This document shows, in pieces, positions 45,481-57,618 of a stretch of 64,000 bases of DNA. The stretch spans positions 9,421,206 through 9,485,205 of the forward strand of contig OZ038459.1 in assembly GCA_964036195.1 (NCBI GenBank), written 5' to 3'. Under the pieces are notes generated by a model that was not told where the DNA came from, searched no databases, and saw nothing but the letters and a program-made list of their open reading frames with translations. This DNA comes from Sphaerolaimus hirsutus (lineage: Eukaryota; Nematoda; Chromadorea; Monhysterida; Sphaerolaimidae). Position 1 is the first letter of the stretch, and each line of letters opens with the position of its first letter. A program made the position numbers and the translations under genes.

Positions 45481-47602
45481 TTTTCTATACAAAAAAGTTT
45501 TCGTCACTGTTGTCTTTTTCATTTTCATCGCGGGCCGAAATGAAAGCGTTAACGCCGCCTTTTCCTGTCTTTTACCTAAAAAAGAAATGAAATTTAATTT
45601 TATGTGAAAGTGGACTGATTTTCGGCGCGGGTAAACAGTAAACGTGACTGTGTTTGTCACCCTTACCCGCCGCTGCGAAATTTCTACGAGCAAAATCTGG
45701 CGCTCCAGCGAGGGGGCGTCGCAGACATTAATAACATCAAAGTGGTGTAACAATATTTCATTGATTGTAGATCAGTGTGATTGTAAAGTGTATCGCATTG
45801 TGTTTGCAGGAGTTATCACCGCTGTATGTGATGGTTGTGTAGAAACCGCACCGCCACTTGAAACATACCTAAGAATATTTTGAGTGCCGAGGGAACATAA
45901 AAGTTTATTTAAATATATAATCCACATATTGCATTGTTTCTGCTTCATTACCTCGAACAACTCCCCCAGAAGTCATTTTTTCTATCAAATAAATTGTTTT
46001 AGACTGCAGAGTCATAAAGTAGAATTCTCGTCATGAGAATTTTCTCACGACATGGTATGAACTTTAGCATTCCATATTTTATACATATTTTACCATACTT
46101 TTGAAATAGGTAGAAGTGCACGTAAATACAATAGAGGGCCCTACAACAAAAAGACACAATAAATATGGTAAAAATATTGACAAAAACATGATTTACATAT
46201 AAATGATTTTAGTGGAAGTAGAGTACGATAAGCCATATGAAAGCTTCTGCTCAGTGTGCTGTGTCACTTTATTTTTTGCTGTTTTTGTTTTGTGTGGACT
46301 GTGATGTGATGCCAATCCCATCATTGCATGATTGGGGAGCTATTTAAGGGAGGGGGATTTTTCATTAGTTGGCTGAAATTTGGAGGGTAGTCAGCAAACG
46401 ATGAATTCTTATGAGGCCAACATTATGAGTTGTGCACAAGTGTAAATTGTACAAATTATGTCTACATTTCCTGGTACCACTACAGCATCTTGTTTGAAAC
46501 GGTTAAAATTGTACAGTGGATGCGGTGAAATCGACCAAGTGCATTCGCAGGAGTGTAACAAACGCGGTATAAACGAGAAACACTTGAAAACTTCATGTGA
46601 ATTCCACGTGAACATATTTTCTTTGGTGGTCGTTATTGCGTAATGAATATAGGTAGGTAGGTAAAGGTGAAATTTAAATGTTTTTGGATAGATAACGAGA
46701 CATTTGTACAATATGATTATTTACCATCAGGGATCGGAATCACAATCGTGGAATGTTTTCATTGAATTTTGTGTTCTGTTGTAATGTACAAAATTGTTTG
46801 AGATTCGAAAATATATTAGGTAGGTACCTACCATGACAGACATTTTCCACTTTTGTGTCAATATTACCAGCCAAATTTTCGTCAAAAGATTGGCTACATT
46901 TTTGTTCATTCATATTTTTGACTAGGTATTTATGTATTCCATAATGTATTTATTTGATTGTGTTCAAAGTCTATTGTTTGTTACTTTTTGGCCTAAATAC
47001 TACACGCCGCAATCAGAAAAGTGATTGTTACTATTTAGGTAAATGTAAAATCAGTTTGAGGTTACAAAATAAAATTTTAAATTGCTTTCGAACGAATTCA
47101 GTGGGCTGATGTTTGTAAAAAAGGCTGCTCAAAATCAGCGCCTGAAAATCTGTTTACCTTTTTTTTAAATCACAACAACTATTTTAAATATAAAACGGAC
47201 ACTGTAATGGATACCTGTCGTGTAATACGTATTTTTTAGGTATACTGTTGTTATACGTAGGTATTTTTCTCTGGATTTGTGATGCACGAAGCCGGCTACT
47301 CAGTTACTGGGTAATCGGTATTTTATTTAATACATAGGTAATGAAGTGTTGCCTAGCAACAGCTTAAGTTATATGAATTATCTTTTTTAGGCTTGGTTGA
47401 TTTCTCACGACGCCTTTGGGGGGTCGCTTTGATTGATAACCATAATAAATAAGATAGGTATTTGCCGAGATTATCTTATGTGCCTCATATCATTGAAGGC
47501 TAATCCTTCCCCGTGTGAGCAGCTTGGGAAAAAAAACTGTGTGAGATGAATGCGTAAGTCTTGCACAAATATGTCTCTGGTGTAAAAATTTAACAATGTA
47601 TT
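45481..47602. other. AT-rich intergenic DNA, no gene seen
   Basis: This is mostly unique AT-rich sequence with few recognisable repeats. The frames at 46409-46711 and 46727-46909 are short, AT-driven and without domains. Confidence 0.5.
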
Positions 47603-47835
47603 TACCGTATTTCTTCTAATAGAAGGGCTGGTTTCCAATAGAAGGGCGTCTCCAATAGAAGGTACACTTTTTCGACTTTATTTGGGCCACGAAATCAATA
47701 GAAGGGCGGTCTCCAATAGAAGGGCGGTCTCCAATAGAAGGGCGGTCTCCAATAGAGGGGCGTCTCCAATAGAAGGGCGGGTAGAAATGTTGACGAAAAA
47801 ATAGAAGGGCTGTTTCTATTAGAAGATATACGGTA
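47603..47835. mobile_element. TACCGTATT-ended MITE with AATAGAAGGGCG repeats
   Basis: The ends are TACCGTATTTCTTCTAATAG and CTATTAGAAGATATACGGTA. The interior is a tandem AATAGAAGGGCGGTCTCC array. A sister copy is at 50822-51001. Confidence 0.8.
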
Positions 47836-48053
47836 TTATACCTTACATAAGTAACTGAGCAAATGGATGCAACTTCACCCAGACTTAGTTTTTGAAAGGC
47901 ATTCAACATATATTTACCCAACAGTTCATCTATGAAAATTGTAGAAAGCTGTTTAACTGCTAAGTGAACGTTTTATGCAAAATGTTCCCCTTGAATAACC
48001 CCCCCCCAAAAAAAAAAGACACCCTTCACTCTGCATGACGAAATACCTAATGT

Positions 48054-48272
48054 GGCTGCACACACTAGTTTACTAACACAAGTAAACTCAATTTGGGTGC
48101 CCATAGATCAGCTTTGAGCGTATTTGAGTTTACCAGAATACGTTTTTTTAGACCCTCGTCAACTGTAGTTTACAGATACCTCATTTTGGTAAACTCAAAT
48201 GTTTTCAAAGGTGATTTATGAGCACCCAAAATCAGTTTACTTCTGTTATTTTAGTAAACTAGTGTGTGCAGC
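48054..48272. mobile_element. Short TIR element, GCTGCACACACTAGTTTACT ends
   Basis: GGCTGCACACACTAGTTTAC at the left matches the reverse complement of AGTAAACTAGTGTGTGCAGC at the right, with internal inverted TTGGGTGCCC(A/T) motifs. The ends resemble those of the 21750-21905 element. Confidence 0.7.
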
Positions 48273-48453
48273 GCCAATAACCATCCGTGAGTTCTTGTCG
48301 AGAATATACGGTAGTGGACTATCAATAAACCCACTCACTCCAAATTCCATCTTCATTTTAGATCACTGACCATTAGCGCACTTTCCAGCACATAGCTAGA
48401 CCCGCAAAGCTTTCACAGCTGCACAAATAAACTCAGGTCATTTTTACTTTCAT

Positions 48454-51400
48454 TTACACTTCACCGTCAAACAGCTGATCGCCTTCAATCTCATACTCAT
48501 CTTCATAGTCGTCATTCTCAGCTACCTCCTCGATGTGGCTGCCTGAGTTGAGTAATTTGAGTAGACGGTGCTCACTAGATGCTCGTTGACTGCTCAATGA
48601 ATGAGTAATTGTTACCTATATAGTCTAGGGATCTATTTCGAAAGTGCTCACCTTTACACGTTATTATTGAAAGTACGCGAGGGGTTTTAACAAAAAATCA
48701 ATGGGGAGCGTAAAAAGAAAAAAACAACTCAAATGAATTGAAACGGTTATGAAAATGGCAGTATAAATGATCAAAGTTACGATGAATTGGTAAAGTGACT
48801 ACTCTCACTTTTACTTGAACCGCCCCTTGTTTTCCTGGGTACAAAATAAAAAAATTCGCTTTTACCCAAAGTAAACATATGGGTAGTTATGTTTACCCAC
48901 ATACCCACAATTTACGCTGTGTAAAAATAAAAAATTCTACTTTACATTTTCTATACTCAGGAATGAGTAAAAAATACTTAACGTTTACATTTACTTTCAG
49001 AACTACAGTAAATACTTTTACCAAGCCTGCCCAACCACCTGCGAGCACCCTGGCACCGCTGTCACCAGAAGAAACATCGGCATCGATCTGAGCCAAGTGC
49101 GCCTTGGTGAAATCGCCGTGCTTGCTGTGATCGGGCAAAAGGTTGCCCACGGGAATAGCTGTCGGGTTGCGCTGGAAGCCAAAACGGCACGCTGCAGGGC
49201 ATCTGGACATTTGAAGTGTTGAAGGGCATGATGGACAGGGCCTGTAGAACAGTGGAATGCCATGCAAACCTGAGCACGGCAACGGCGGACAGTGCAGAGC
49301 GATCGCTGCCCAGTGGGCCTACTCGCTGCCAGCTTTTGGTGATGGTGTCATAACGTTCAACCTGCATGATCAAAACAATAACAGGTGCGCAATCAATTAC
49401 CTAATTAAGCATGTACACATCAAAGACAACATACCGCGGTCATTGTATTGGCGCCGTCGTAGCCGCCGATTGCGTACACCCTGCCATCCATAGCAGCGGC
49501 GGCAAAGTTGCTTCGGCGGTCGTGCATAGATGGACAATTTTGCCACACGTCCACTGGCACCCTGGATTGCGATGAGTTGTTTACAGTATTTGCTTGAATG
49601 AATCTACCGGGAATTATTCATTTCGTCAGACTGCTTTGAGGAGCGAACTATTCGAGGGGGAATTATTCAAAGGAGGGGAATTATTATTTCAGCAAAATTT
49701 TCAAGCATGTTTCTATCAACCCTTTTTCCAAAAGATTCTTTAAAATTGGACGTAACAAGTTGATCATATGCCTTAAAGGGGGGACTATTCAAGGGGGTTA
49801 TTATTTGTCCTCACTCAACATTTAGGGGGAATTATTCAAGAGGGAGAATTATTTAAGGCGGAATATAAGCAAAAACAGTATGCGATAAATATCAAAACGA
49901 GAACACAAATTTGCGCATTGCCCCATTTACCTGCTGTCAGTAGTGCAGTGTCCCGGGTTGAGACTCTCCATACTGGACAAGCGCAGCTGGCCATCATAAC
50001 CCCCAATAGCCAGCACCAACATCCCACTCTTGTTCTCAGCGCGCCCGTGTAGCATGTCGCCTTCACATCTGGGCGCCGCGGCGGCATTGCTCGACTGCAG
50101 CGGCTGCCACGAGAGCCAGGGACGGCCGCCGTCGTGGGGCACACAGGTGAGAGACAGGCCGGACCTGGGTGGGGTGGGGTATGTTTGTTGGAAGTTGGAA
50201 GTATCTAATGTGTGGGGTTTTTGGATTCTGGCCCATGGTATCAAACAGTACAGGCACGGCAGTTTGTTTTTTGAAAATGCCATACAATCAGGTGACTCGG
50301 ATAGTTTTTGTATTCAGCGTTCCCGTTTTCGGATCTGCAGATCGCCGGTATAATTTGAACGATATACTGCTATAATTTTTGAAAATCTCAGAAAATGTCT
50401 CAAAAATGATGTAAATCTAATAAAACCTGTCTGGAAAATCTTTGCAAAATATCAATTTAAAAATCTTAACTTTCTAACATAAATTTCCACAGCATTTTCA
50501 ATGCCAACCTGGGATTGGTCATGGGCGCGAGCATGGTCCACACGTTGGTGTCCGGGTTGTACAGTTCGACGGAGCGGAGCACGTCGCGGCCGTCGAAGCC
50601 GCCGGCGGCGATCAAACGGCCGCCCACCGCGCACAGCCCCAAGTCGGAGCGCTCGTGGCGCATCGGCTGACGAATGGAAGAGATTAATATAACGCATTTG
50701 AGGGAATTACCTACATTCGGGTCCGGAATTGACGTTTCGTCATCTTTTTCAACAGCATGACCGTCGCAAAAAACTGCAAAAAAATTATCTTTTTTGCGTT
50801 AGTTAATTAAAAAAAATATAGTACCGTATTTTTTCTAATTGTATGGCATACCTCCAATACAACGGCACCTCCAATAGAAAGGCATTTCTTGACACGTTTT
50901 TGCACCCACGAAAAAATAGAACGGCATCCTCCAATAGAACGGCATGTAAAAAAGTTTACAAAAAGAAGGGCGCTCTTCTATTACAAGATATTTATACGGT
51001 ATCTAGATTTATATAGCTTCTGCGATTCAGAACTACAGCACACCAGAAAACAGTCACTAAAATCTCAACATTTCCAACGGCGCATTGTGGTTGTGGCCCA
51101 TCCAACCTACCTGCACCTCGATCCACATGTTCGTGTCGGGCTCGTACACCTCGCAGGTTCGCAGCCTCCTCCTGCCGTTGTAGCCGCCGCAAGCGTACAG
51201 TTTGCCGTTGAGCGTCGCCGCGGCCACGTAGCACCGGGCCTCGTGCATGGGCGCCCGCATGACCCATTGAGGCTGCCGCCGACGCAGGTCTAGGGCGTGG
51301 GTAGTGCTGGGGGGGAGGGGGTTGTACAGAATTTGTTAGAATGACTGAACTTTTTTAAAAGTATATTTAAACGTAAAGTATTTATTTTTTGCTCACCACA

Positions 51401-54400
51401 AAGTATCGAAAACGTAAAATACTTATTTTTTACTCGTACGCACGCGTATATGAGAGTACAAAATTTTTTTTCCCATTAAAATGCAAAAGCGAGCACTTTT
51501 CTTCATAAAATATGTAGAACTGGGTACGTTTTTGAAATACAACCCTCAAAACCCTACGAATTAAATAATTTCCCCCCTGTCGAAAGCCCCCCCCCAAATT
51601 GAACGTAAATGGAATGTAAATATTAAAACCTTCAGTTTCACCTGCATTTCACAGAACACATGTTTAAACAATGACCAAGTCACATTAGAACAGAGTATAT
51701 ACCATCTATATTTACATACATATATATGTAAGTCAATAAAATCACTCTTATACATGGAGCTTGTTGTTGCATTGTTCTACCTCAGCGTATGTTACAAAGA
51801 ACGAATTAGTGCTGAGAGTTCTGAAAAATTCTGGCGAAATAAAAAAACCCTCGAAATACCCGCCCTTGTTTAACTCCCCTCAAAATTTTCACTATAAACC
51901 ATTCACTCCCAGGGGTATTTCGAGGAAATATAGTAAATTGCAGCGTAGTCGTCACCTTATAAATATGTGCCAAATTGAATTCACAGAAATACATTTTCTT
52001 TACGCGTATGCCTCAAAAATGTACGCGTACATGTGAGTACGTTACTTTAAAAAAAAGTATATGTAAACGTATTTACCGCGTACTCGCGTACGCGTATTTC
52101 TCGAGTAAACGTACGTACCTTTTAACAACTCTGGGGTTGTAGAGTGGATAGATTTGGTGTTACATGCAGAGCCTGTAAAATGCCCTGTAAAATGTTAAAT
52201 GTCGTGCAAAATGTCAAACTATCAATGAAAATATATAGTATAAATTTGACATTTTACAGGGAATTTTACATGAATTTTGACACTTTGCATGACATTTGAC
52301 ATTTTAAATGGTATCGGACACTGGGAGTGTCCTCTGCACTCACGACAAGGAAATGGAGAGAATCTGGAACACTTTCTAAATGCATTCTATTTATACTGGA
52401 CGTTCATCTTCACACTTAAGATAATGGATTGACACGGATAATAAGAACGATCACCTGTAGTAGTGGATACCGTCGGAGCCGCCCACGGAGTATATCACAT
52501 TGTTGAGCAGGGCGCAAGCGTGGTAGGCCCTGCCGGTGGGCTCGCTGTACACCGCCGGCGACAGGCTGTACCAGGTGTTTGTCTGCGACGTTTGCTATAG
52601 GTCGGTTTTGAAGCGCAATTACCGTATTTTTTCCAATTTGATGCCGATACTTTTTCATTGTGTTTGAATGACTGATTAGAATGTGTTCGGTATGTTAAAA
52701 CAGTGCATTAGTCCACTAGGTATATATAGGAATGTGGTCAACAGAGGAATGCACGTTTTTTATTGAATTTACTTTATGTGAATGATTCCAGAATTACCCA
52801 TGCGTTCATAGTACCAAAACAGATTCCGCGTTGACTTCTTTCCCATTTGTCAACTAATCAAGTACACGCCGCGTTAATTAACCAACGCATCGGTCAAACG
52901 TCTCCACGACAGCGGTGGGCGCGCCGTTGGACCAGCCGCCCACTGCGAACAGCACGTCGACGGGCGAGCGCGGCCGCTGCGCGTACTTCTGCGAGACACC
53001 GTGCATTTTACTTCCAGTCAGGACGATGAAGACATATTTCGAGGAGTGTAGCTGGTAGACAAACCAGCAAAGAGCAGACGGGCTGGCGCCAGTGTTGCGC
53101 TGCAGTCACGCTACCAGCTTCCCGTGCACAGCGAGATGTCTGCGCATCGCGAAACCTTGTTACCTTCCGAAAATTTTTTTGTTTTAATCAAAACTGCACA
53201 TTTAAACCTTATCACACGCACCCTATTAGCCAAGTGCGGCTCAGCCAACAGCCTCAACTCTTTCACCACCTCTGCCCTGCCGCCAGCACCACCAAAACTG
53301 GCATGGCTGTCAGCAGCGCCAGCAACACTACCAATCAGATTGGTGACGTGTTTGCGCCAGTAGGAGCTGTCGCAGAGGCCAGACCGGACGCAGTGCACCA
53401 GCGCGGAACAGTGCGCCAGGTGCTGTGGCTTGTGCATTAGCTGCGGTGCGGTTTTTAGGGGTTCAGGTGTGTGTGGGAAAGTAGATGCTCAACTTATTGT
53501 TAAATAAGTATTTAATTTGCTAGCTACTTATTGAACTAACTTGCCAGTTTCTCAACTTATCAATTGACGACAAAGGTTGGTAAGTTACACGTAAACTGAC
53601 GTGTTTACTGGTAAGTAACAAATAAAGTAACAAGTGTATTTTCACTTGTATTAAAGTATTTTCATCACTATAGCAATGAAAAGTATTTTCATTACTGTAG
53701 CATTTATTCAATAATTATTCGAGTAAATACGGTAATTTCGGTATATTCCCATCTTGCGTGAAGACTCAAAAGCCGTGAACAAAAGCCTCACCCATCTGCA
53801 GACGACCCTAAGGACATCATGTTCATGCTCCACATACAAGTCGTCGCTTCTCAGCACCGCCTGAAGTTCGTCCACATCCAGTTCAAGTAGCGAATTGACG
53901 GCTTCACTTCTGCACACGTTTTTCGGACATGCCAGCACTTCTCCTAGTGACAGCCGCCTGGCACAGTGGTGCAGCAGGTGACGCGCCGCCGCCCGGTACA
54001 GACGGCCGCACAGCATTGATTGAGAATTTCTGCGTTTGGGTGAAATGTGATCAGAATGACACGTTTCTCCGGTAGCGCGATTCATTGCATTTTTAATCTT
54101 GCCTATGGAATGAAAAAATTTTACGCTTTCCCTGTACCTGGGTATTTCGGTTAGGAAAACGTAACAAAGCGTACGTGTATTTTATGAAAGCGGAAGCGTA
54201 AGCGTAAATATTTGTACCCATATACCCGGGTACCTGCGGTAAGCGTAAATACGCTTTCGCAACTCTGCACACAATACACTGACAAAAACTGGACAAATCA
54301 ACCGAATGAAACACCTGAACCAGTAGACAGCGTTGTGGTCCGTTACGGTAGGCACCAACGCCTCAGCGATGTAATGCACAGCGGCCAGCGCGTTCCACTC

Positions 54401-56300
54401 GTTCGACAAGTGCAGCAACTCATTTAGTTGTGGCAAGGCTGAAAAGTTGATTTTGGCACAGTTTTTAAATTGGAGTGGAATTTAGGAAAAAGTGAAAATA
54501 AAGATCAAACATATAGTAGTGTGTGGACCATCGCTGACGTGTGCCTGGAGGATGTTTTCCAGCGGCCTGCGCTCTCCATAGATAAACTGCACCAGAGCGT
54601 TCAGATTCGCATAGCACGCCTGGGTGAACTGCGCTCATTACCTACGCTTCTTTTGTACAATCAAATACCTTTCAAAATCAACACAAACGTTCGTTTTCAA
54701 CGTTCTCTCAGCCGCGCCGACGTTGCCCAATGCAAGATGCCCAGCGGCATCGTTCTGCACTTTGTCGCCGCTGCGGGCGGTGCGCACCGATCGACCGCTG
54801 CACTGTGCCCCGTCCACTATGATCGTGTCGCTGTCGTTGTCCGCCTGCGTCAGCGAGCTGCCCGACCAGCACAGGTGCGCTTCGGAGACCATCGCGTCGC
54901 CGGCGCCCGTGCACAGGCTGCGAATCAATGGACGTGTTACGGCCATGACACGAGAGAAAAATCTTCAGCACGATTAAAAATATGTCACCAATTTGTAGAA
55001 AAAATTCCTTTCCGAAAAACGAGACTGATAACTTTAAAATCGACGAAATAATCATCAGATAAGAAACGTTTATTTGTCAATTTAATGCTTATTTTGAAAA
55101 CAACCTTAAACACAGATTTCGATTCAGTATTTACGACGGACATTGTTTTCCCGACTTCAGTGGAACTCACATACACGGCTCTTTGTGCGCGCCCACGTCG
55201 ACGGCACAGCACTTTTTACGTTCGCCTTTGGCGACAATGGTAGCCGCGCTGCTCTGCGTCAGGCTCGCGTCGCCGCTGCTGCCCGGCATGGCGTCGCTGC
55301 TGCTGGTGCTCGTGGTGGTGTTCGAGCTGGATGGCGTGGTGGCGCTGGTGCACGTGCAGGACACCACCGCGCTGGCTGCCGTCGGTGAGAAGGCGGTTAG
55401 ACTGGTGGAACACGCGCAGCTGATAGTGTTGTTGGCGTCGCGCCAAACGCTCACCGCCGTGCAGCTGGGCGGTGCTGAACTGCAGCCGGTATCGCTACTG
55501 CGGTGCGACATAAGTGTTTAGGTACCGTATTTCCTTCAATAATTTCCCATCCTCTTGAATAATTCGCCCTGTTAGACGAGTGAGTAAAAATAATTTCCCC
55601 CTCGAATAATATCCTTTTGCGGCATATGATAAATACCCCTTGAATTCCCCCTTGAATAATTCCCGTCTCGAATACTCCCTCCTAAAAAGTCTTGACGAAA
55701 AAATAATTCCCCGGCGGAATAATTCGAGTAAATACGGTAGTTATACTTACGGGAGTATATTTTTATTTTCAATAGCATAGCATTTTGATTTCATAACAGA
55801 CGGGGTTTGCGTGGCCTCTGAACGAGCCGCATGCGCGGTCGCCGCGCTGTGACAGGCAAACGTGCTGGTACTCGGCTGCTGCTCACAGCGCTGGTGGTCG
55901 TTGCCGCCCGACTGGGTCTTTGGCTCGGGCGCGTGCAACAGACGGGTGCCCAGGTTGGTCGCGTTGCACAGCACGGTCAAGTGCGCCGACAAACTGCAGA
56001 ATTGTTACGAATATTGGAAGCGAAAGGTAACCACTGTACCAGGTGCCGAAAACTGACACTTCTCCGCCGCTGGCGACCAATTTCACATCGCAGAAGAGCC
56101 CATCCGGCCTCAGAATATCATCCCTTCTGGCGGGCCAGTCGCGATTTGCGTCTCCATCAACGGAACACGAAGTGGACGGTTGGCAATTTGAATTTGCGTC
56201 CAAGCCGCCCACCGTGTGCGGCTGCCGCGTGTTGCTCGGCCGCGCCAACGGGTTGTAGCGCCACTGGCGCGACCGTTTGGCGCAACTCTGGCGCTACGAG
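48454..56300 (-). CDS. KLHL-type BTB-BACK-kelch protein with BTB insert
   Basis: Exons, phase-matched: about 56040-56296 (start not found), 55751-55993, 55171-55497, 54722-54917, 54529-54619, 54315-54438, 53792-54029, 53222-53440, 52887-52988, 52455-52594, 51111-51306, 50509-50666, 49931-50164, 49435-49561, 49270-49361, 49039-49202, 48454-48542. It predicts roughly 1000 residues. Order: BTB first half (LFCDVKLVASGGEVS... LSAHLTVLCNATNL), a Ser/Thr-rich insert of about 235 residues, BTB second half (LNALVQFIYGERRPLENILQ), BACK (AAARHLLHHC... LDVDELQAVLRSDDL... VVCRWV), then kelch blades (FAVGGWSNG, YSVGGSDG, YACGGYNGRRRL, IAAGGFDGRD, LAIGGYDGQL, YAIGGYDG) and an acidic tail NDDYEDEYEIEG. BTB-kelch proteins commonly link substrates to cullin-3 ubiquitin ligases. 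The 5' end and the first junction are uncertain: the first exon has an in-frame TAG near 56299 and no ATG, so an upstream exon is missing. Confidence 0.82.
49600..49870. repeat. TACCGTATT-family MITE, degenerate, in KLHL intron
   Basis: GAATTATTCAAGGGGG and GGGGAATTATT motifs mark the GAATAATTCCCC subfamily also seen at 55523 and 59356. The terminal inverted repeats are poor. It lies in the intron 49562-49930. Confidence 0.5.
50822..51001. mobile_element. TACCGTATT-ended MITE with CCAATAGAACGGCA repeats
   Basis: The ends are TACCGTATTTTTTCTAATTG and CTTCTATTACAAGATATTTATACGG (outer part ATACGGTA). It contains CCAATAGAACGGCATCC repeats. It lies in the KLHL intron 50667-51110. Confidence 0.75.
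51553..51935. repeat. TACCGTATT-family MITE, one end lost, in KLHL intron
   Basis: Family core (GCGTATGTTACAAAGAACGA) and right end GTATTTCGAGGAAATATAGTA are present; the left terminus is degraded to AATAATTTCCCCCC. It lies in the intron 51307-52454. Confidence 0.6.
52157..52336. mobile_element. Class-A introner-like element, left end degraded
   Basis: GAGCCTGTAAAATGCCCTGT and the right end CACTGGGAGTGTCC with inner ACATTTTACAGGG motifs mark the family. It lies within the KLHL intron 51307-52454, which also holds another MITE. Confidence 0.6.
54112..54272. repeat. GCGTAAACGC-motif TIR element in KLHL intron
   Basis: A GC-shifted variant of the ACGTAAACG family, with TTTTACGCTTTCCCTGTACC at the left and GTAAATACGCTTTCGCAACTCTGC at the right (outer CAACTCTGC) plus CCCGGGTA motifs. 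It lies in the intron 54030-54314. Confidence 0.65.
55523..55739. mobile_element. TACCGTATT-family MITE, GAATAATT subfamily
   Basis: The ends are TACCGTATTTCCTTCAATAA and AATTCGAGTAAATACGGTA, with CTTGAATAATTCCC margins. It lies in the KLHL intron 55498-55750. Confidence 0.8.
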
Positions 56301-56947
56301 TTGTTTTCATTCTGGTTTTAGTCGGCGGACCGCAAAGTAATTATGTGCAGAATCCCAATAGTTTACTGAATAATAGTCAGAACGAAATACCTAAGATGAT
56401 GAAAAACTGTATAGCTTTTGGTTCATTATTCAGATAAGGTAGGTTTCCATACTAGGTAAGTGAGATTTTCACTAAGTATTCTACCTAATTTCATTGGCAA
56501 CTTGTAATTTGAATTTTTTTGTCACCTGAATACTCCTCATTGGCGCCATAACTTCTCGCTCTAGCCGTTTGTTTATTTCGATTTTACAGACACCGAACTT
56601 CTTTGTTACAGATAATTTTACAATTCACAAAAGAGTTTTTTTTGCAAACACGAGTAAACGATATCGCTGGTGACTGCGCTGCGCGGCGGCCGTCGGAATT
56701 GCAGCTTTTCGAAGAGGTTTTCCTTTAGAAAAGTGATTACACTGTTGATGCGGATCGCCGTTCGCGTGTCATTTTAAGGCAAGTTGGCAACGTTGGAAAT
56801 GGAAGCGCGTTACAGTCAAAAAATGATTTTAAAGCTGATTAGTTTATTGTTCACTGTTCACAGGGACGTTGTATAAGCGGATGGATGTATTTAAAGCACG
56901 ATCTGGCAGTCGATAACGATAAGCGAATAGTTCAAGTTCAATGCAAG
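56301..56947. other. Region between KLHL and NSP genes
   Basis: This should hold the missing 5' exon or promoter of the KLHL gene and the 3' end of the NSP gene. No exon was recognised. A GCGCTGCGCGGCGGCCG block lies at about 56680. Confidence 0.35.
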
Positions 56948-57367
56948 TACCGTATTTCCTCGAAATACCCGCCCTCGAAATACCCCCGTCTCGAAATACC
57001 CCCCCCTCAAAATGGACACTATGAAATAATTACCTACCCCCTCGAAAGACCTTCCAAATTGAGTGTACAGAGTACGTACATAACAAAACTGCGGTTTGTG
57101 ATTCGGGCGGTGCAAAACACACGTCAAAAACAATGAATTGTTACGTTAGAACTTTGTTACACACTTAAATAAGTCAATAGAATCTTATATATAGCAGTTA
57201 TTGTTCCATTTTTCTACGTCTGCGTACGTTACAGACGGCAATTTAGTACTGGAATTTCAAACAATTTCTGGCGAAATAATAAGCCCCCCTCGAAATACCC
57301 CCCTCGTTTAACACCCCCTCACTCTGAAAAAATCACCCCCCGGGGGGTATTTCGAGGAAATACGGTA
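56948..57367. mobile_element. TACCGTATT-family MITE, complete
   Basis: The ends are TACCGTATTTCCTCGAAATA and TATTTCGAGGAAATACGGTA with C/G-run margins and the family core CGTCTGCGTACGTTACAGAC. Confidence 0.85.
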
Positions 57368-57618
57368 CTCAAATGACTGTTAGTAAACTGGACAGACAGA
57401 TCGCCTTACAATGAATGATACCATACTTTGATGAAAAAGGTAACATGAAAAACTTCACCAAATTCACCCAAAGTAGAAGCAATTTGATAAATATAAGGAT
57501 AGAAAAAATGTTTGTTATTTTATTCAGATGGGATATGGTAGATTTCATTGTAAGGCGTAATGTCGCTGGATTATAAGCCAATTGACTAAAAATAACTGCT
57601 GCCCCGGGACACGGAAAT

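Noticed and set aside
49203..49269. A 28-bp intron (49242-49269) in the KLHL gene
   Set aside because: Too short for animal splicing; an acceptor at 49203 (TCCAG) gives a 67-bp intron in the same phase, in line with other small introns here.
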